NCBI GenBank assembly: GCA_010672185.1
Contig: JAAHHL010000457.1
Location: 1-6,135 of the forward strand
Direction: 5' to 3'
Origin: Caldora sp. SIO3E6
GTDB taxonomy: Bacteria > Cyanobacteriota > Cyanobacteriia > Cyanobacteriales > Coleofasciculaceae
Length of the DNA stretch: 6,135 nt
The notes under the pieces were generated by a model. It saw only the letters and a program-made list of their open reading frames with translations, did not search any database and was not told where the DNA came from. Shown here piece after piece: positions 1-5,385 of the stretch (its first letter is position 1; every line of letters begins with the position of its first letter). The position numbers and the translations under genes are program-made.

Positions 1-75
1 TTTTTCAAACCAGAGGCCGGATACCGAATTGCCACAGGTCCCGTGATGGGATTTCAACCTGTGGCCTTCCGATCT
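1..75. other. Non-PilB sequence ending in an Illumina-adapter-like 10-mer; probable chimeric contig end
   Basis: The reading frame of pilB stays open back to base 3, but the residues it gives (for example GRIPNCHRSRDG) do not resemble the conserved PilB segment expected before the VNERL motif (a C-x2-C ... GYKGR.GVYEVM type stretch). Bases 66-75 read CTTCCGATCT, identical to the last ten bases of the standard Illumina TruSeq-type adapters, and PilB similarity starts at base 76. The expected codon there is ATG (EVM-QVNERL) and only its TG is present, so the join falls inside a codon. I infer a library or assembly chimera rather than a real gene boundary. No intein C-terminal motif or group II intron domain V is visible as an alternative explanation. 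Confidence 0.65.
31..65. repeat. 9-bp perfect inverted repeat in the anomalous 5' end
   Basis: GCCACAGGT at 31-39 is the exact reverse complement of ACCTGTGGC at 57-65, with a 17-base loop. It lies wholly within the stretch that does not match PilB and abuts the adapter-like 10-mer. It could be a fold-back product of library preparation or a natural hairpin of whatever DNA was joined here; the sequence alone does not decide. Confidence 0.6.
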
Positions 76-371
76 TGCAGGTTAACGAGCGGCTACAGAC
101 CTTAATCAGTGAAAAAGCCAATGCAGACCGGATTAAGGAAGCTGCGGTAGAAGAGGGGATGACTACTTTATTAGCCTACAGTTTAAATCTGGTAAGGCAA
201 GGATATACTACCCTTGATGAAGTAGAACGGGTGACTTTTACCGATTCTGGTTTGGAAGCAGAACTCAAAGCCAAACGCAAGACATCTCTCACCTGTCGGA
301 ATTGTTCTGCTGAATTACAGCAGGATTGGCTAGATTGTCCTTATTGTATGACTCCTCGTTTTCAGGATTAA
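76..371 (+). CDS. pilB: PilB, type IV pilus extension ATPase (3'-terminal fragment)
   Basis: This is the C-terminal end, about 98 residues, of PilB, the cytoplasmic hexameric ATPase that powers pilin polymerisation at the inner-membrane platform; full-length proteins are several hundred residues longer. What is visible is the family's C-terminal part: VNERLQTLISEKA, an AAVEEGMTTLLAYSLNLV helix, the EVERVTF segment, and then a cyanobacterial-type tail with four cysteines in two pairs (CRNC and CPYC, 14 residues apart between the inner cysteines) that may bind zinc. Walker A, Asp box and Walker B lie outside the window. The TTG at 75-77 is not a start: T75 belongs to the adapter-like string and the true codon is probably ATG (Met) within the chain. 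Stop is TAA at 369-371. It is followed after 91 bases by pilT on the same strand, consistent with a shared transcript. Confidence 0.93.
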
Positions 372-377
372 AAGTCC

Positions 378-428
378 TTGGTTATTGCTTATTAGTTTGC
401 CCACAAATAACTAACACCCAATAACCAA
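378..428 (+). repeat. Interrupted hairpin in the pilB-pilT gap
   Basis: TTGGTTATTG (378-387) pairs perfectly with CAATAACCAA (419-428), and inside it TTAGTT (392-397) pairs with AACTAA (409-414) around an 11-base loop, with a 4x4 internal mismatch. The words resemble degraded TAAC/TTAG heptamer repeats found elsewhere in the window. There is no T-run directly after the stem, so an intrinsic terminator is not well supported. It could act as an RNA processing or stability element that sets different levels of pilB and pilT. Confidence 0.55.
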
Positions 429-451
429 CCACTAACAGCAATTTTTATCAT

Positions 452-457
452 AAGGGA
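452..457 (+). promoter_or_regulatory. Ribosome binding site of pilT
   Basis: AAGGGA lies five bases before the ATG at 463. It supports ATG 463 (MELMIEDLM) over the in-frame ATG three codons later, in agreement with the N-terminus usual for cyanobacterial PilT. Confidence 0.6.
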
Positions 458-462
458 ACACT

Positions 463-1593
463 ATGGAATTAATGATTGAAGACTTGATGGAGCAGATGGT
501 TGAGATGGGTGGCTCAGATATGCACATCCAAGCCCAAGCTCCTGTATATTTCCGTATCAGTGGTAAACTCCAGCCTTTTGCTGAGGATCCACTCAGTCCC
601 CAAGAATGTCAGAGGCTGATCTTCAGTATGCTCAATAATTCACAGCGTAAGGAATTAGAGCAAAACTGGGAACTTGACTGTTCTTATGGTGTCAAGGGAT
701 TAGCTCGCTTCCGCGTTAATGTCTACAAAGAGCGGGGTTACTATGCAGCTTGCTTGAGGGCTTTGTCCTCCAAAATTCCTAACTTTGATATGTTGGGTTT
801 GCCAGACGTAGTTCGGGAAATGAGCGAAAGACCAAGGGGATTAGTTCTAGTCACCGGACCGACTGGTTCTGGTAAGACTACCACCCTGGCAGCCATGATT
901 GATTTAGTTAACCGAACTAGGCCGGAACATATTCTAACTGTAGAAGATCCCATTGAATATGTTTTTCCTAATATCAAGAGCTTAATTCACCAACGTCAAA
1001 AGGGAGAAGATACCAAAAGCTTTGCTAATGCTTTGAAGGCGGCTCTCAGGGAAGATCCAGATGTGATCTTGGTAGGGGAAATGCGAGACTTAGAGACCGT
1101 TTCTTTGGCAATTAGTGCGGCGGAAACTGGTCACTTGGTCATGGGTACGCTGCATACTAGCTCCGCAGCTCAGACAGTGAACCGGATGCTAGACGTGTTT
1201 CCCCCAGAACAACAAGCTCAAGTCAGAGCTCAGTTGTCTAACTCTTTAGTTGCAGTGTTTAGTCAATGTTTAGCCAAAAAGAAAAACCCGAAACCTGGTG
1301 AGTTTGGTAGAGTAATGGCTCAAGAAATCATGATCGTCACTCCAGCTATTTCTAACCTGATCCGAGAAGGAAAGGTTTCTGGTATTTACTCTGCTATCCA
1401 AACGGGTATGAAAATGGGAATGCAGACGATGGAACAGGCTTTGGCTAGCTTGGTTAAAACTGGAGTTATCTCCTATGAAATGGCAGTGTCCAAGAGTTCT
1501 AAGCCTGATGAGATGCAGCGTATCCTTGCTGGTTCAGGCGGTATGGGTGCAGGTGGGAAGACAACTGCAAGAACCGGAAGGACTACTCGCTAA
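463..1593 (+). CDS. pilT: PilT, type IV pilus retraction ATPase
   Basis: PilT is the hexameric cytoplasmic motor that depolymerises pilins and retracts type IV pili, giving twitching or phototactic motility and assisting DNA uptake. All core motifs are present in order: an N-terminal domain with GGSDMHI (residues 16-22) and YFRISGKL, Walker A GPTGSGKTT (132-140), Asp box EDPIEY (161-166), Walker B DPDVILVGEMRD (198-209) with the catalytic-type Glu206, His box HLVMGTLHT (224-232), and the retraction-associated AISNLIREGK (295-304), where other bacteria usually have AIRNLIRE; the Ser version appears usual in cyanobacteria. Residues 356-376 form a Gly/Thr/Arg-rich basic tail. At 376 residues it has normal length and is intact. 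It lies between pilB and pilC, the partners it works with. Confidence 0.97.
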   Translation: MELMIEDLMEQMVEMGGSDMHIQAQAPVYFRISGKLQPFAEDPLSPQECQRLIFSMLNNSQRKELEQNWELDCSYGVKGLARFRVNVYKERGYYAACLRALSSKIPNFDMLGLPDVVREMSERPRGLVLVTGPTGSGKTTTLAAMIDLVNRTRPEHILTVEDPIEYVFPNIKSLIHQRQKGEDTKSFANALKAALREDPDVILVGEMRDLETVSLAISAAETGHLVMGTLHTSSAAQTVNRMLDVFPPEQQAQVRAQLSNSLVAVFSQCLAKKKNPKPGEFGRVMAQEIMIVTPAISNLIREGKVSGIYSAIQTGMKMGMQTMEQALASLVKTGVISYEMAVSKSSKPDEMQRILAGSGGMGAGGKTTARTGRTTR

Positions 1594-1602
1594 CTATAGA
1601 TA

Positions 1603-1994
1603 AGGTGTTAGGTATTAGGTTAATGATTTTTCTGCTTCTCAAAGCCTATGTTTCCAGTAGGAAGGTATTGGGTTAATGGTTCATAGTTTTTCTATACACC
1701 TAATACCTACCACCCATTGGTGACAAGTTAAGGCAAAATCGTCGTTGTCAAGGGAAGGTCGAAGGTCGAAGGTCGAAGGTCGAAGGTCGAATATAGATTT
1801 TTTTGTCCAAAGTCCAATTCCATATATAGGGTCTTTTTTAGCCCCAAACACCATATCTGGGAGTTGACAAAAAGCACCACCCTTTAACTTGTCACTATTG
1901 CCTACCACCTAACACCTACCACCTACCACCTACTACCTACCACCTAACACCTACCACCCAACACCTAACACCTAACACCTAATACCTAACACCT
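1603..1994. repeat. 18-bp perfect inverted repeat spanning the pilT-pilC gap (arms 1603-1620 and 1977-1994)
   Basis: The left arm AGGTGTTAGGTATTAGGT, just after the pilT stop, is the exact reverse complement of bases 1977-1994 in the heptamer array before pilC; the arms are 356 bases apart. A pilT-pilC transcript could therefore close a long stem that loops out most of the gap. It could equally be a by-product of the same heptamer family having inserted in both orientations. Confidence 0.65.
1755..1791. repeat. Tandem heptamer array, five perfect GGTCGAA units
   Basis: GGTCGAA repeats five times without a mismatch at 1757-1791, with AA in front continuing the phase. It fits the short tandemly repeated repetitive (STRR) heptamers known from filamentous cyanobacteria, and such perfect arrays usually vary in copy number between strains. 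Confidence 0.9.
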
Positions 1995-1998
1995 AATT
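1901..1998. repeat. Tandem heptamer array, 14 units of CCTAACA/CCTACCA type, before pilC
   Basis: Fourteen consecutive 7-base units follow the pattern CCTAACA or CCTACCA with a few single changes (CCTACTA, CCCAACA, CCTAATA, CCTAATT). The + strand has no G anywhere in these 98 bases, so the pilC mRNA leader would be C/A/T only and poorly self-structured. The array ends seven bases before the pilC ATG and takes the place where a Shine-Dalgarno would normally be; none is seen. Confidence 0.9.
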
Positions 1999-2005
1999 AA
2001 AAGCC

Positions 2006-3220
2006 ATGCCTACTTTCATCGCTGAAGTTAGAGACTTTCAAGGAAATGCCAAGAAAGAGAAAGTTGAGGCGATTTCCCAAGAACAAGCTCGTTCAATACT
2101 CAAAAATAAATATAGCAATATTGGCAAAGTTAGCAAAGCAGGTCTTGATCTTGACTTGTCGAAACTTGGAGAAAAGTTTACTACAGTCACAGTTAAAGAC
2201 AAAGCAGTATTTTCCCGTCAATTTGCGGCGATGGTGGATGCCGGTGTCGCTATGGTTCGTTGCCTTGGTGTCTTATCGGATCAATGTGCTAATCCCAAGC
2301 TGAAAAAGTCATTGCTAGACATCAGTTCTGATGTACAGCAGGGAACTAGTCTCTCTGAATCGATGAATAAGCATCCGCAGTGTTTTGATACTTTGTATGT
2401 CAGTATGGTTCAAGCTGGTGAAGTGGGGGGTGTACTCGATGAAGTCCTCAACCGCTTAGCCAAACTCCTCGAAGATATGAACCGCCTGCAAAACCAAGTA
2501 AAAGCAGCTATGGCTTATCCCACGGTAGTGGGAAGTATCGCGGTTCTGGTATTTTTGGGGATGACCATGTTTTTGATCCCAATCTTTGCGGACATTTTCA
2601 CTGATCTGGGTACAGAATTGCCCGCTCTAACCAAATTTATGCTCTGGATCAGTGGGATACTGAGAAGTTGGAAAATTTTCATCCCGATCGCGGTTGTCAT
2701 TGTTGGTAATTTTGCCTTCAAACAATACTACAAGACACCAGTTGGTCGTGTCCAAATTGACCAATTTAAGTTAAAAATGCCTCTGTTTGGCGATCTCAAT
2801 GAAAAATCAGCAGTTGCTCGTTTTTGCCGCATTTTTGGTACTTTGACTCGTTCAGGAGTGCCAGTACTGAATTCTTTGGATATTGTCCGAGATACTTCAG
2901 GTAACCAAGTAATTGCCAATGCAGTTGACTCAGCTAAGTTAGAGATTCAACAAGGAGGGATGATTAGCCTTGCCCTGCAAAAAGAAGAAGTTTTTCCTCT
3001 GTTGGCGATTCAGATGATTAGTATCGGTGAGGAAACAGGGGAATTAGATTCAATGATGATGAAAGTTGCCGATTTTTATGAAGATGAGGTGGAGCAAGCG
3101 GTTAAAGCGCTGACAAGCATCCTGGAACCAGTCATGATTGTGGTTTTAGGGGGTATGGTGGGAACTATTCTAGTTTCCATGTATCTCCCAATGTTTAAGG
3201 TCTTTGATACCCTGGGTTAA
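2006..3220 (+). CDS. pilC: PilC, type IV pilus inner-membrane platform protein
   Basis: PilC is the polytopic inner-membrane protein on which PilB and PilT act to extend and retract the pilus. The 404 residues match the usual length and layout: a soluble N-terminal part beginning MPTFIAEVRD, a first T2SF/GspF domain starting near FSRQFAAMVDAG (69-80) with the AGEVGGVLDEVL motif (137-148), hydrophobic segments at about 172-194 and 222-238, a second T2SF domain starting at ARFCRIFGTLTRSG (271-284) with the equivalent GEETGELDSM (341-350), and a final membrane segment at about 372-396. The start at ATG 2006 fits the family N-terminus, although no Shine-Dalgarno is visible because the leader is a G-free heptamer array. 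The reading frame is intact. Confidence 0.97.
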   Translation: MPTFIAEVRDFQGNAKKEKVEAISQEQARSILKNKYSNIGKVSKAGLDLDLSKLGEKFTTVTVKDKAVFSRQFAAMVDAGVAMVRCLGVLSDQCANPKLKKSLLDISSDVQQGTSLSESMNKHPQCFDTLYVSMVQAGEVGGVLDEVLNRLAKLLEDMNRLQNQVKAAMAYPTVVGSIAVLVFLGMTMFLIPIFADIFTDLGTELPALTKFMLWISGILRSWKIFIPIAVVIVGNFAFKQYYKTPVGRVQIDQFKLKMPLFGDLNEKSAVARFCRIFGTLTRSGVPVLNSLDIVRDTSGNQVIANAVDSAKLEIQQGGMISLALQKEEVFPLLAIQMISIGEETGELDSMMMKVADFYEDEVEQAVKALTSILEPVMIVVLGGMVGTILVSMYLPMFKVFDTLG

Positions 3221-3229
3221 CAAATTTGA

Positions 3230-3308
3230 GAGGAGTGTATTTCCGTGTTTTTTCGCAAAATTAGGAACTATGGAAGGATTCTTTCTCCCCACACTCCCCA
3301 CACTCCTC
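3230..3308. repeat. Short repeats after pilC: two tandem 9-mers and a 9-bp inverted repeat
   Basis: CCCCACACT occurs twice in tandem (3287-3295 and 3296-3304). GAGGAGTGT at 3230-3238 is the reverse complement of ACACTCCTC at 3300-3308, with 61 bases between. No T-run follows, so this is not a convincing terminator; the 152-base gap between pilC and the next gene otherwise shows nothing clear. Confidence 0.45.
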
Positions 3309-3372
3309 CTCAGTTGACTTAAGCATTAACAAGCCTGCTTATAGGGGGCAGTGTAGACAACTTAAAATTCTT

Positions 3373-3963
3373 ATGCCTATTAAACAATCTGATTATGAAA
3401 CATTGCTAGCAGAATATAGCAATTGTGAAGCTGCGATCGCACTTCTCCAAAAATACCGACCTTACTTAGAGAAAATTCCTAGTATGCGCCGACCGGATGA
3501 GAGCATAATTACCATACCCTTGCCGGTAGTGCGAGTACGTCATTCTAAACCTCTGGGGGTCAAGAATACCACTAATTTTGCTGCCTTGCAAGAAACAGTT
3601 TGCCTACCCTGTGATGTTGCTCTTTTAATGTGCGATCCGGAATGGAAAATCAAGATGGGGGTAGAAATTCTGATCTTTATTTGTCGCCCTCATGAAGACT
3701 TTTCGGAACTACTTACCCGCTGGCGACAAACCCAAGTATTGTTGTCTCAAGAATATGAGTGGTTAATGCCTCCCTGTTATCAACATATTCTTAGCGACGG
3801 AGTAGATCAAATCTATCCTCTGTTTGTGGTACTTCCAGAAACACCACAAAGAATCCAACGAGGCTTACTGGGTGCTACTCTGCCTTTTGTGATCGAAAGC
3901 TTAGATTCCCTATCCCAAGAAGAGACAGCAGCAACCTTGTCTACTGAAAGTCCATCTGCTTAG
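3373..3963 (+). CDS. Hypothetical protein, 196 residues, unrecognised
   Basis: I do not recognise this family. The protein is soluble in appearance: no signal peptide and no clear membrane helix; the most hydrophobic run, VEILIFICRP (about 97-106), is too short. It begins with a helical stretch with YETLLAEYSNCEAAIALLQKY, has a CLPC pair (77-80) plus four further cysteines (18, 87, 104, 135), and ends in a Ser/Thr/Glu-rich tail (about 180-196) likely to be disordered. Coding is supported by an open frame of normal cyanobacterial codon use and an internal HIP1 octamer. It follows pilC by 152 bases on the same strand, so a pilus-related job is possible but only by position. The start at ATG 3373 has no good Shine-Dalgarno; it is the first ATG of the frame. 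Confidence 0.72.
   Translation: MPIKQSDYETLLAEYSNCEAAIALLQKYRPYLEKIPSMRRPDESIITIPLPVVRVRHSKPLGVKNTTNFAALQETVCLPCDVALLMCDPEWKIKMGVEILIFICRPHEDFSELLTRWRQTQVLLSQEYEWLMPPCYQHILSDGVDQIYPLFVVLPETPQRIQRGLLGATLPFVIESLDSLSQEETAATLSTESPSA
3433..3440. repeat. HIP1 octamer GCGATCGC
   Basis: An exact copy of the highly iterated palindrome typical of many cyanobacterial genomes, here inside the 196-residue hypothetical gene. It supports the assignment of the window to cyanobacteria. Confidence 0.85.
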
Positions 3964-3996
3964 GGTATGGGTGATATCAAATCTAGGTTAGATACC

Positions 3997-4018
3997 CCCG
4001 TGCTTTTTCCTGCACGGG
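3997..4018. terminator. Possible terminator hairpin between convergent genes
   Basis: CCCGTGC (3997-4003) pairs with GCACGGG (4012-4018) around an 8-base loop, 34 bases after the hypothetical gene and 20 bases from the 3' end of the convergent coiled-coil gene. Position and GC-rich stem suit termination from either side. What follows on the + strand is AAAATGTTTT rather than a clean T-run, so an intrinsic terminator is only moderately supported. Confidence 0.45.
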
Positions 4019-4037
4019 AAAATGTTTTAATGAAAGT

Positions 4038-4328
4038 TTATTCATTGCGTCGAGATAAATAGCGAACTTCTTCTAGAAGAATGTTAAACCGCTCATCATT
4101 TTCAGCTTGACGTTGCTTGACATTTTCCATATCGCGCTGACTTTGAGCGGCAACTTGCAGAAGAGCTTGAGCGGTAATTCTCAGACCATCTATACTATCC
4201 TTGACTTCGCCAATACTTTCGCGCATTTCGTCCATACTTTCCCGCATTTCGCTCATACCTTCCCGCATTTCACTAACACTTGAAGATAATTCATCCAACA
4301 TTTCATCAGTCCAGCGCACAACTGCCAT
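4038..4328 (-). CDS. Small coiled-coil protein, 96 residues, function unknown
   Basis: The protein starts MAVVRWTDEMLDEL and then runs through a heptad-patterned segment at about residues 16-49 made of near copies of a seven-residue unit (SEMREGM, SEMRESM, DEMRESI, GEVKDSI), followed by more helix up to NILLEEVRYLSRRNE. It is almost certainly a long amphipathic, probably oligomeric coiled coil with no membrane segment. Small proteins of this look are frequent in cyanobacteria without a known function. The start is firm: TAAGGAG lies seven bases before the ATG. It is convergent with the upstream hypothetical gene and divergent from the CHAT gene, so it has its own transcript. The number of heptads is likely to vary between strains because the DNA underneath is a 21-bp tandem repeat. 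Confidence 0.85.
   Translation of the reverse strand: MAVVRWTDEMLDELSSSVSEMREGMSEMRESMDEMRESIGEVKDSIDGLRITAQALLQVAAQSQRDMENVKQRQAENDERFNILLEEVRYLSRRNE
4213..4275. repeat. 21-bp tandem repeat, three copies, inside the coiled-coil gene
   Basis: Three adjacent 21-base units start at 4213, 4234 and 4255, each of the form ATACTTTCCCGCATTTCG plus three bases with a few changes. Each encodes one seven-residue heptad on the reverse strand (M-R-E-S type), so gain or loss of a unit keeps both frame and coiled-coil register. Confidence 0.8.
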
Positions 4329-4335
4329 TATATAG

Positions 4336-4342
4336 CTCCTTA
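4336..4342 (-). promoter_or_regulatory. Ribosome binding site of the coiled-coil gene
   Basis: On the reverse strand this reads TAAGGAG, seven bases before the ATG at 4328. It is the best Shine-Dalgarno in the window and fixes the start. Confidence 0.85.
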
Positions 4343-4400
4343 TTCCTTGTTAGTTGTTACTCGTTACTTATTTAACTGTAACGCCGAGAGCTAGGCTCAG

Positions 4401-4406
4401 TATAAT
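4401..4406 (+). promoter_or_regulatory. Possible -10 element ahead of the CHAT gene
   Basis: An exact TATAAT hexamer lies in the divergent intergenic region. At 17-base spacing the -35 position reads GTAACG, a poor match, so the promoter is tentative. If used, the transcript would begin near 4413 and carry the 4423-4455 palindrome in a roughly 120-base leader before the CHAT start. Confidence 0.35.
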
Positions 4407-4422
4407 TGGTTTGGAATTCCCC

Positions 4423-4455
4423 AGAACCCCGACTTCTTGAAGAAGTCGGGGTTCT
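4423..4455. repeat. Perfect GC-rich palindrome, 15-bp stem, 3-base loop
   Basis: AGAACCCCGACTTCT (4423-4437) is followed by TGA and then its exact reverse complement to 4455. Very similar AGAACCCC...GGGGTTCT palindromes are scattered in intergenic DNA of filamentous cyanobacteria, so this is probably a member of an interspersed REP/MITE-like family. It lies upstream of both divergent genes. No T-run follows on the + strand and none on the other, so it is not a standard terminator, but such a stem in a 5' leader could affect RNA stability or translation. Confidence 0.85.
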
Positions 4456-4531
4456 AAACACAGCCAGAGCAGATTTTGTATCACACTAAAGAATACCTTT
4501 ACTAAAGCACTGAAGGACTAGTGAGACTCTA

Positions 4532-5308
4532 ATGAAGACTATCTTGATTTTGGCAGCAAATCCTAGAGATACAGTACCACTGCGCTTAGATGAAGAAGTG
4601 CGGGAAATTGATGGAGTACTGCGGCAAGCTGGTAGAAGGGATGAGTTTGAGTTAAAACAGCAGTGGGCAGTACGACCTAGAGATTTACAGAAAGCAATGT
4701 TAGACTTTAATCCCGCAATTGTACATTTCTCTGGCCATGGAACAGGAGAGCAGGGATTAGCTTTAGAGGATGGGGAAGGAAATATCCAACTAGTGGATGC
4801 GGAAGCCTTGGCTGGCTTGTTTAAATTGTTTGCCTCTCAAGTAGAATGTGTGATGCTCAATGCCTGTTATTCCGAAGTCCAAGCAGAAGCGATCGCGCAA
4901 TATATCAGTTATGTTATTGGTATGAATCAGCCGATTGGGGATAAAGCAGCGATTGAGTTTGCTGTGGGCTTTTATAATGCTCTAGGGGCTGGTCGTTCTT
5001 ATCAGGATGCTTTTGAGTTTGGTTGTAATAGGATTCAGTTGGCTGGAATTGCTGAGTATCAGACTCCTGTGTTGCAGCACAACCCGAATGTAACTGCATC
5101 TGCTGCTAGGTTGGAGCCCAAAGCTAGTCCAGTAATGGAAGAGGAATTGGCTGAATTACGGGAAGAGTATGAGGCTTGGAATGAGGAAGTTAAAGCTCTC
5201 AAGAAGTCTTTGCGGATTGATGATTTAACCCCTAAGGAAAGGATAAAGCTTAAAAGGCAGATTCAGGAAGCAGAAACACAAAGAAGAAATTTAGAATTTA
5301 GAATTTAG
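4532..5308 (+). CDS. CHAT-domain (caspase-like) protein with a C-terminal helical adaptor module
   Basis: Residues 1 to about 185 form a compact CHAT domain, a cysteine peptidase fold of the caspase/separase class. The N-terminus MKTILILAANP, the conserved LRLDEEVREI segment, the WAVRPRDLQKAM segment, and the catalytic dyad in HFSGHG (His69) and LNACYS (Cys112) are all intact, and GDKAAIEFAVGFYNALGAG follows. A short linker (about 186-200) leads to a charged helical tail (201-258) homologous to the first 50 or so residues of the next gene's product. Known relatives are effectors in bacterial conflict systems, cleaving host or partner proteins on activation; the substrate here is unknown. The last six residues, NLEFRI, and the stop come from a tandem heptamer array, so the native C-terminus may have been replaced. 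AAGGA at 4513-4517 is 14 bases before the ATG, a weak ribosome binding site. Confidence 0.9.
   Translation: MKTILILAANPRDTVPLRLDEEVREIDGVLRQAGRRDEFELKQQWAVRPRDLQKAMLDFNPAIVHFSGHGTGEQGLALEDGEGNIQLVDAEALAGLFKLFASQVECVMLNACYSEVQAEAIAQYISYVIGMNQPIGDKAAIEFAVGFYNALGAGRSYQDAFEFGCNRIQLAGIAEYQTPVLQHNPNVTASAARLEPKASPVMEEELAELREEYEAWNEEVKALKKSLRIDDLTPKERIKLKRQIQEAETQRRNLEFRI
4889..4896. repeat. HIP1 octamer GCGATCGC
   Basis: A second exact HIP1 palindrome, inside the CHAT gene. Its presence argues that this gene has resided in a HIP1-rich genome rather than arriving recently from a distant source. Confidence 0.85.
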
Positions 5309-5385
5309 AATTTAGAATGAAGAATTGGGAATTGAGAATTGAGAATTGAGAATTGAGAATTGAGAATTGGGAATTGGGAATTAGT
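5288..5385. repeat. Tandem heptamer array, 14 units of AATTTAG/AATTGAG/AATTGGG type, overlapping the CHAT gene's 3' end
   Basis: Fourteen contiguous 7-base units: AATTTAG three times, AATGAAG, AATTGGG, AATTGAG six times, AATTGGG twice, and a final AATTAGT. The first three units are in frame with the CHAT gene, encode NLEFRI and supply its TAG stop. The six adjacent identical AATTGAG units suggest recent expansion. It belongs to the same general class of cyanobacterial STRR heptamers as the arrays before pilC but has an unrelated unit. Confidence 0.92.

Larger units (their letters stand above)
1594..2005. other. Repeat-filled gap between pilT and pilC, no gene seen
   Basis: These 412 bases contain no convincing coding region. 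A reverse-strand frame over 1681-1908 translates the heptamer repeats (FDLRPS repeated) and is not gene-like. Contents from left to right: a degenerate AGGTATTAGGTTAATG stretch (about 1609-1625) with an imperfect direct copy at about 1663-1679, a short opposite-orientation stretch CACCTAATACCTACCACC (1697-1714), five GGTCGAA heptamers, an AT-rich segment, and a 14-unit CCTAACA/CCTACCA array running to seven bases before the pilC start. No clear promoter or terminator was recognised. Confidence 0.7.

Noticed and set aside
75..77. TTG as the start codon of a small 98-residue gene
   Set aside because: The product is the PilB C-terminus and the first T belongs to the adapter-like string.
1..80. 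Intein or group II intron end interrupting pilB
   Set aside because: No C-terminal intein His-Asn motif in frame and no domain V-like hairpin; the adapter-like string explains the junction better.
741..977. Reverse-strand open frame inside pilT
   Set aside because: It lies wholly opposite the strongly conserved PilT coding sequence and has no independent support.
1681..1908. Reverse-strand open frame of 75 codons between pilT and pilC
   Set aside because: Its protein is a translation of the GGTCGAA array (FDLRPS repeats) plus repeat debris, with no ribosome binding site or gene-like composition.
1901..1998. CRISPR array
   Set aside because: The period is 7 bases with no spacers; these are short tandem repeats. 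The same applies to 5288-5385.
2046..2919. Three open frames (one forward, two reverse) inside pilC
   Set aside because: All are shadows of the conserved PilC frame.
3230..3308. Terminator after pilC from the 9-bp inverted repeat
   Set aside because: The 61-base loop and absence of a T-run make it unconvincing.
3314..3345. Promoter before the hypothetical gene (TTGACT at 3314-3319)
   Set aside because: The -35-like hexamer is good, but the best -10 candidates (TTATAG, TATAGG) are poor or at 19-20 base spacing.
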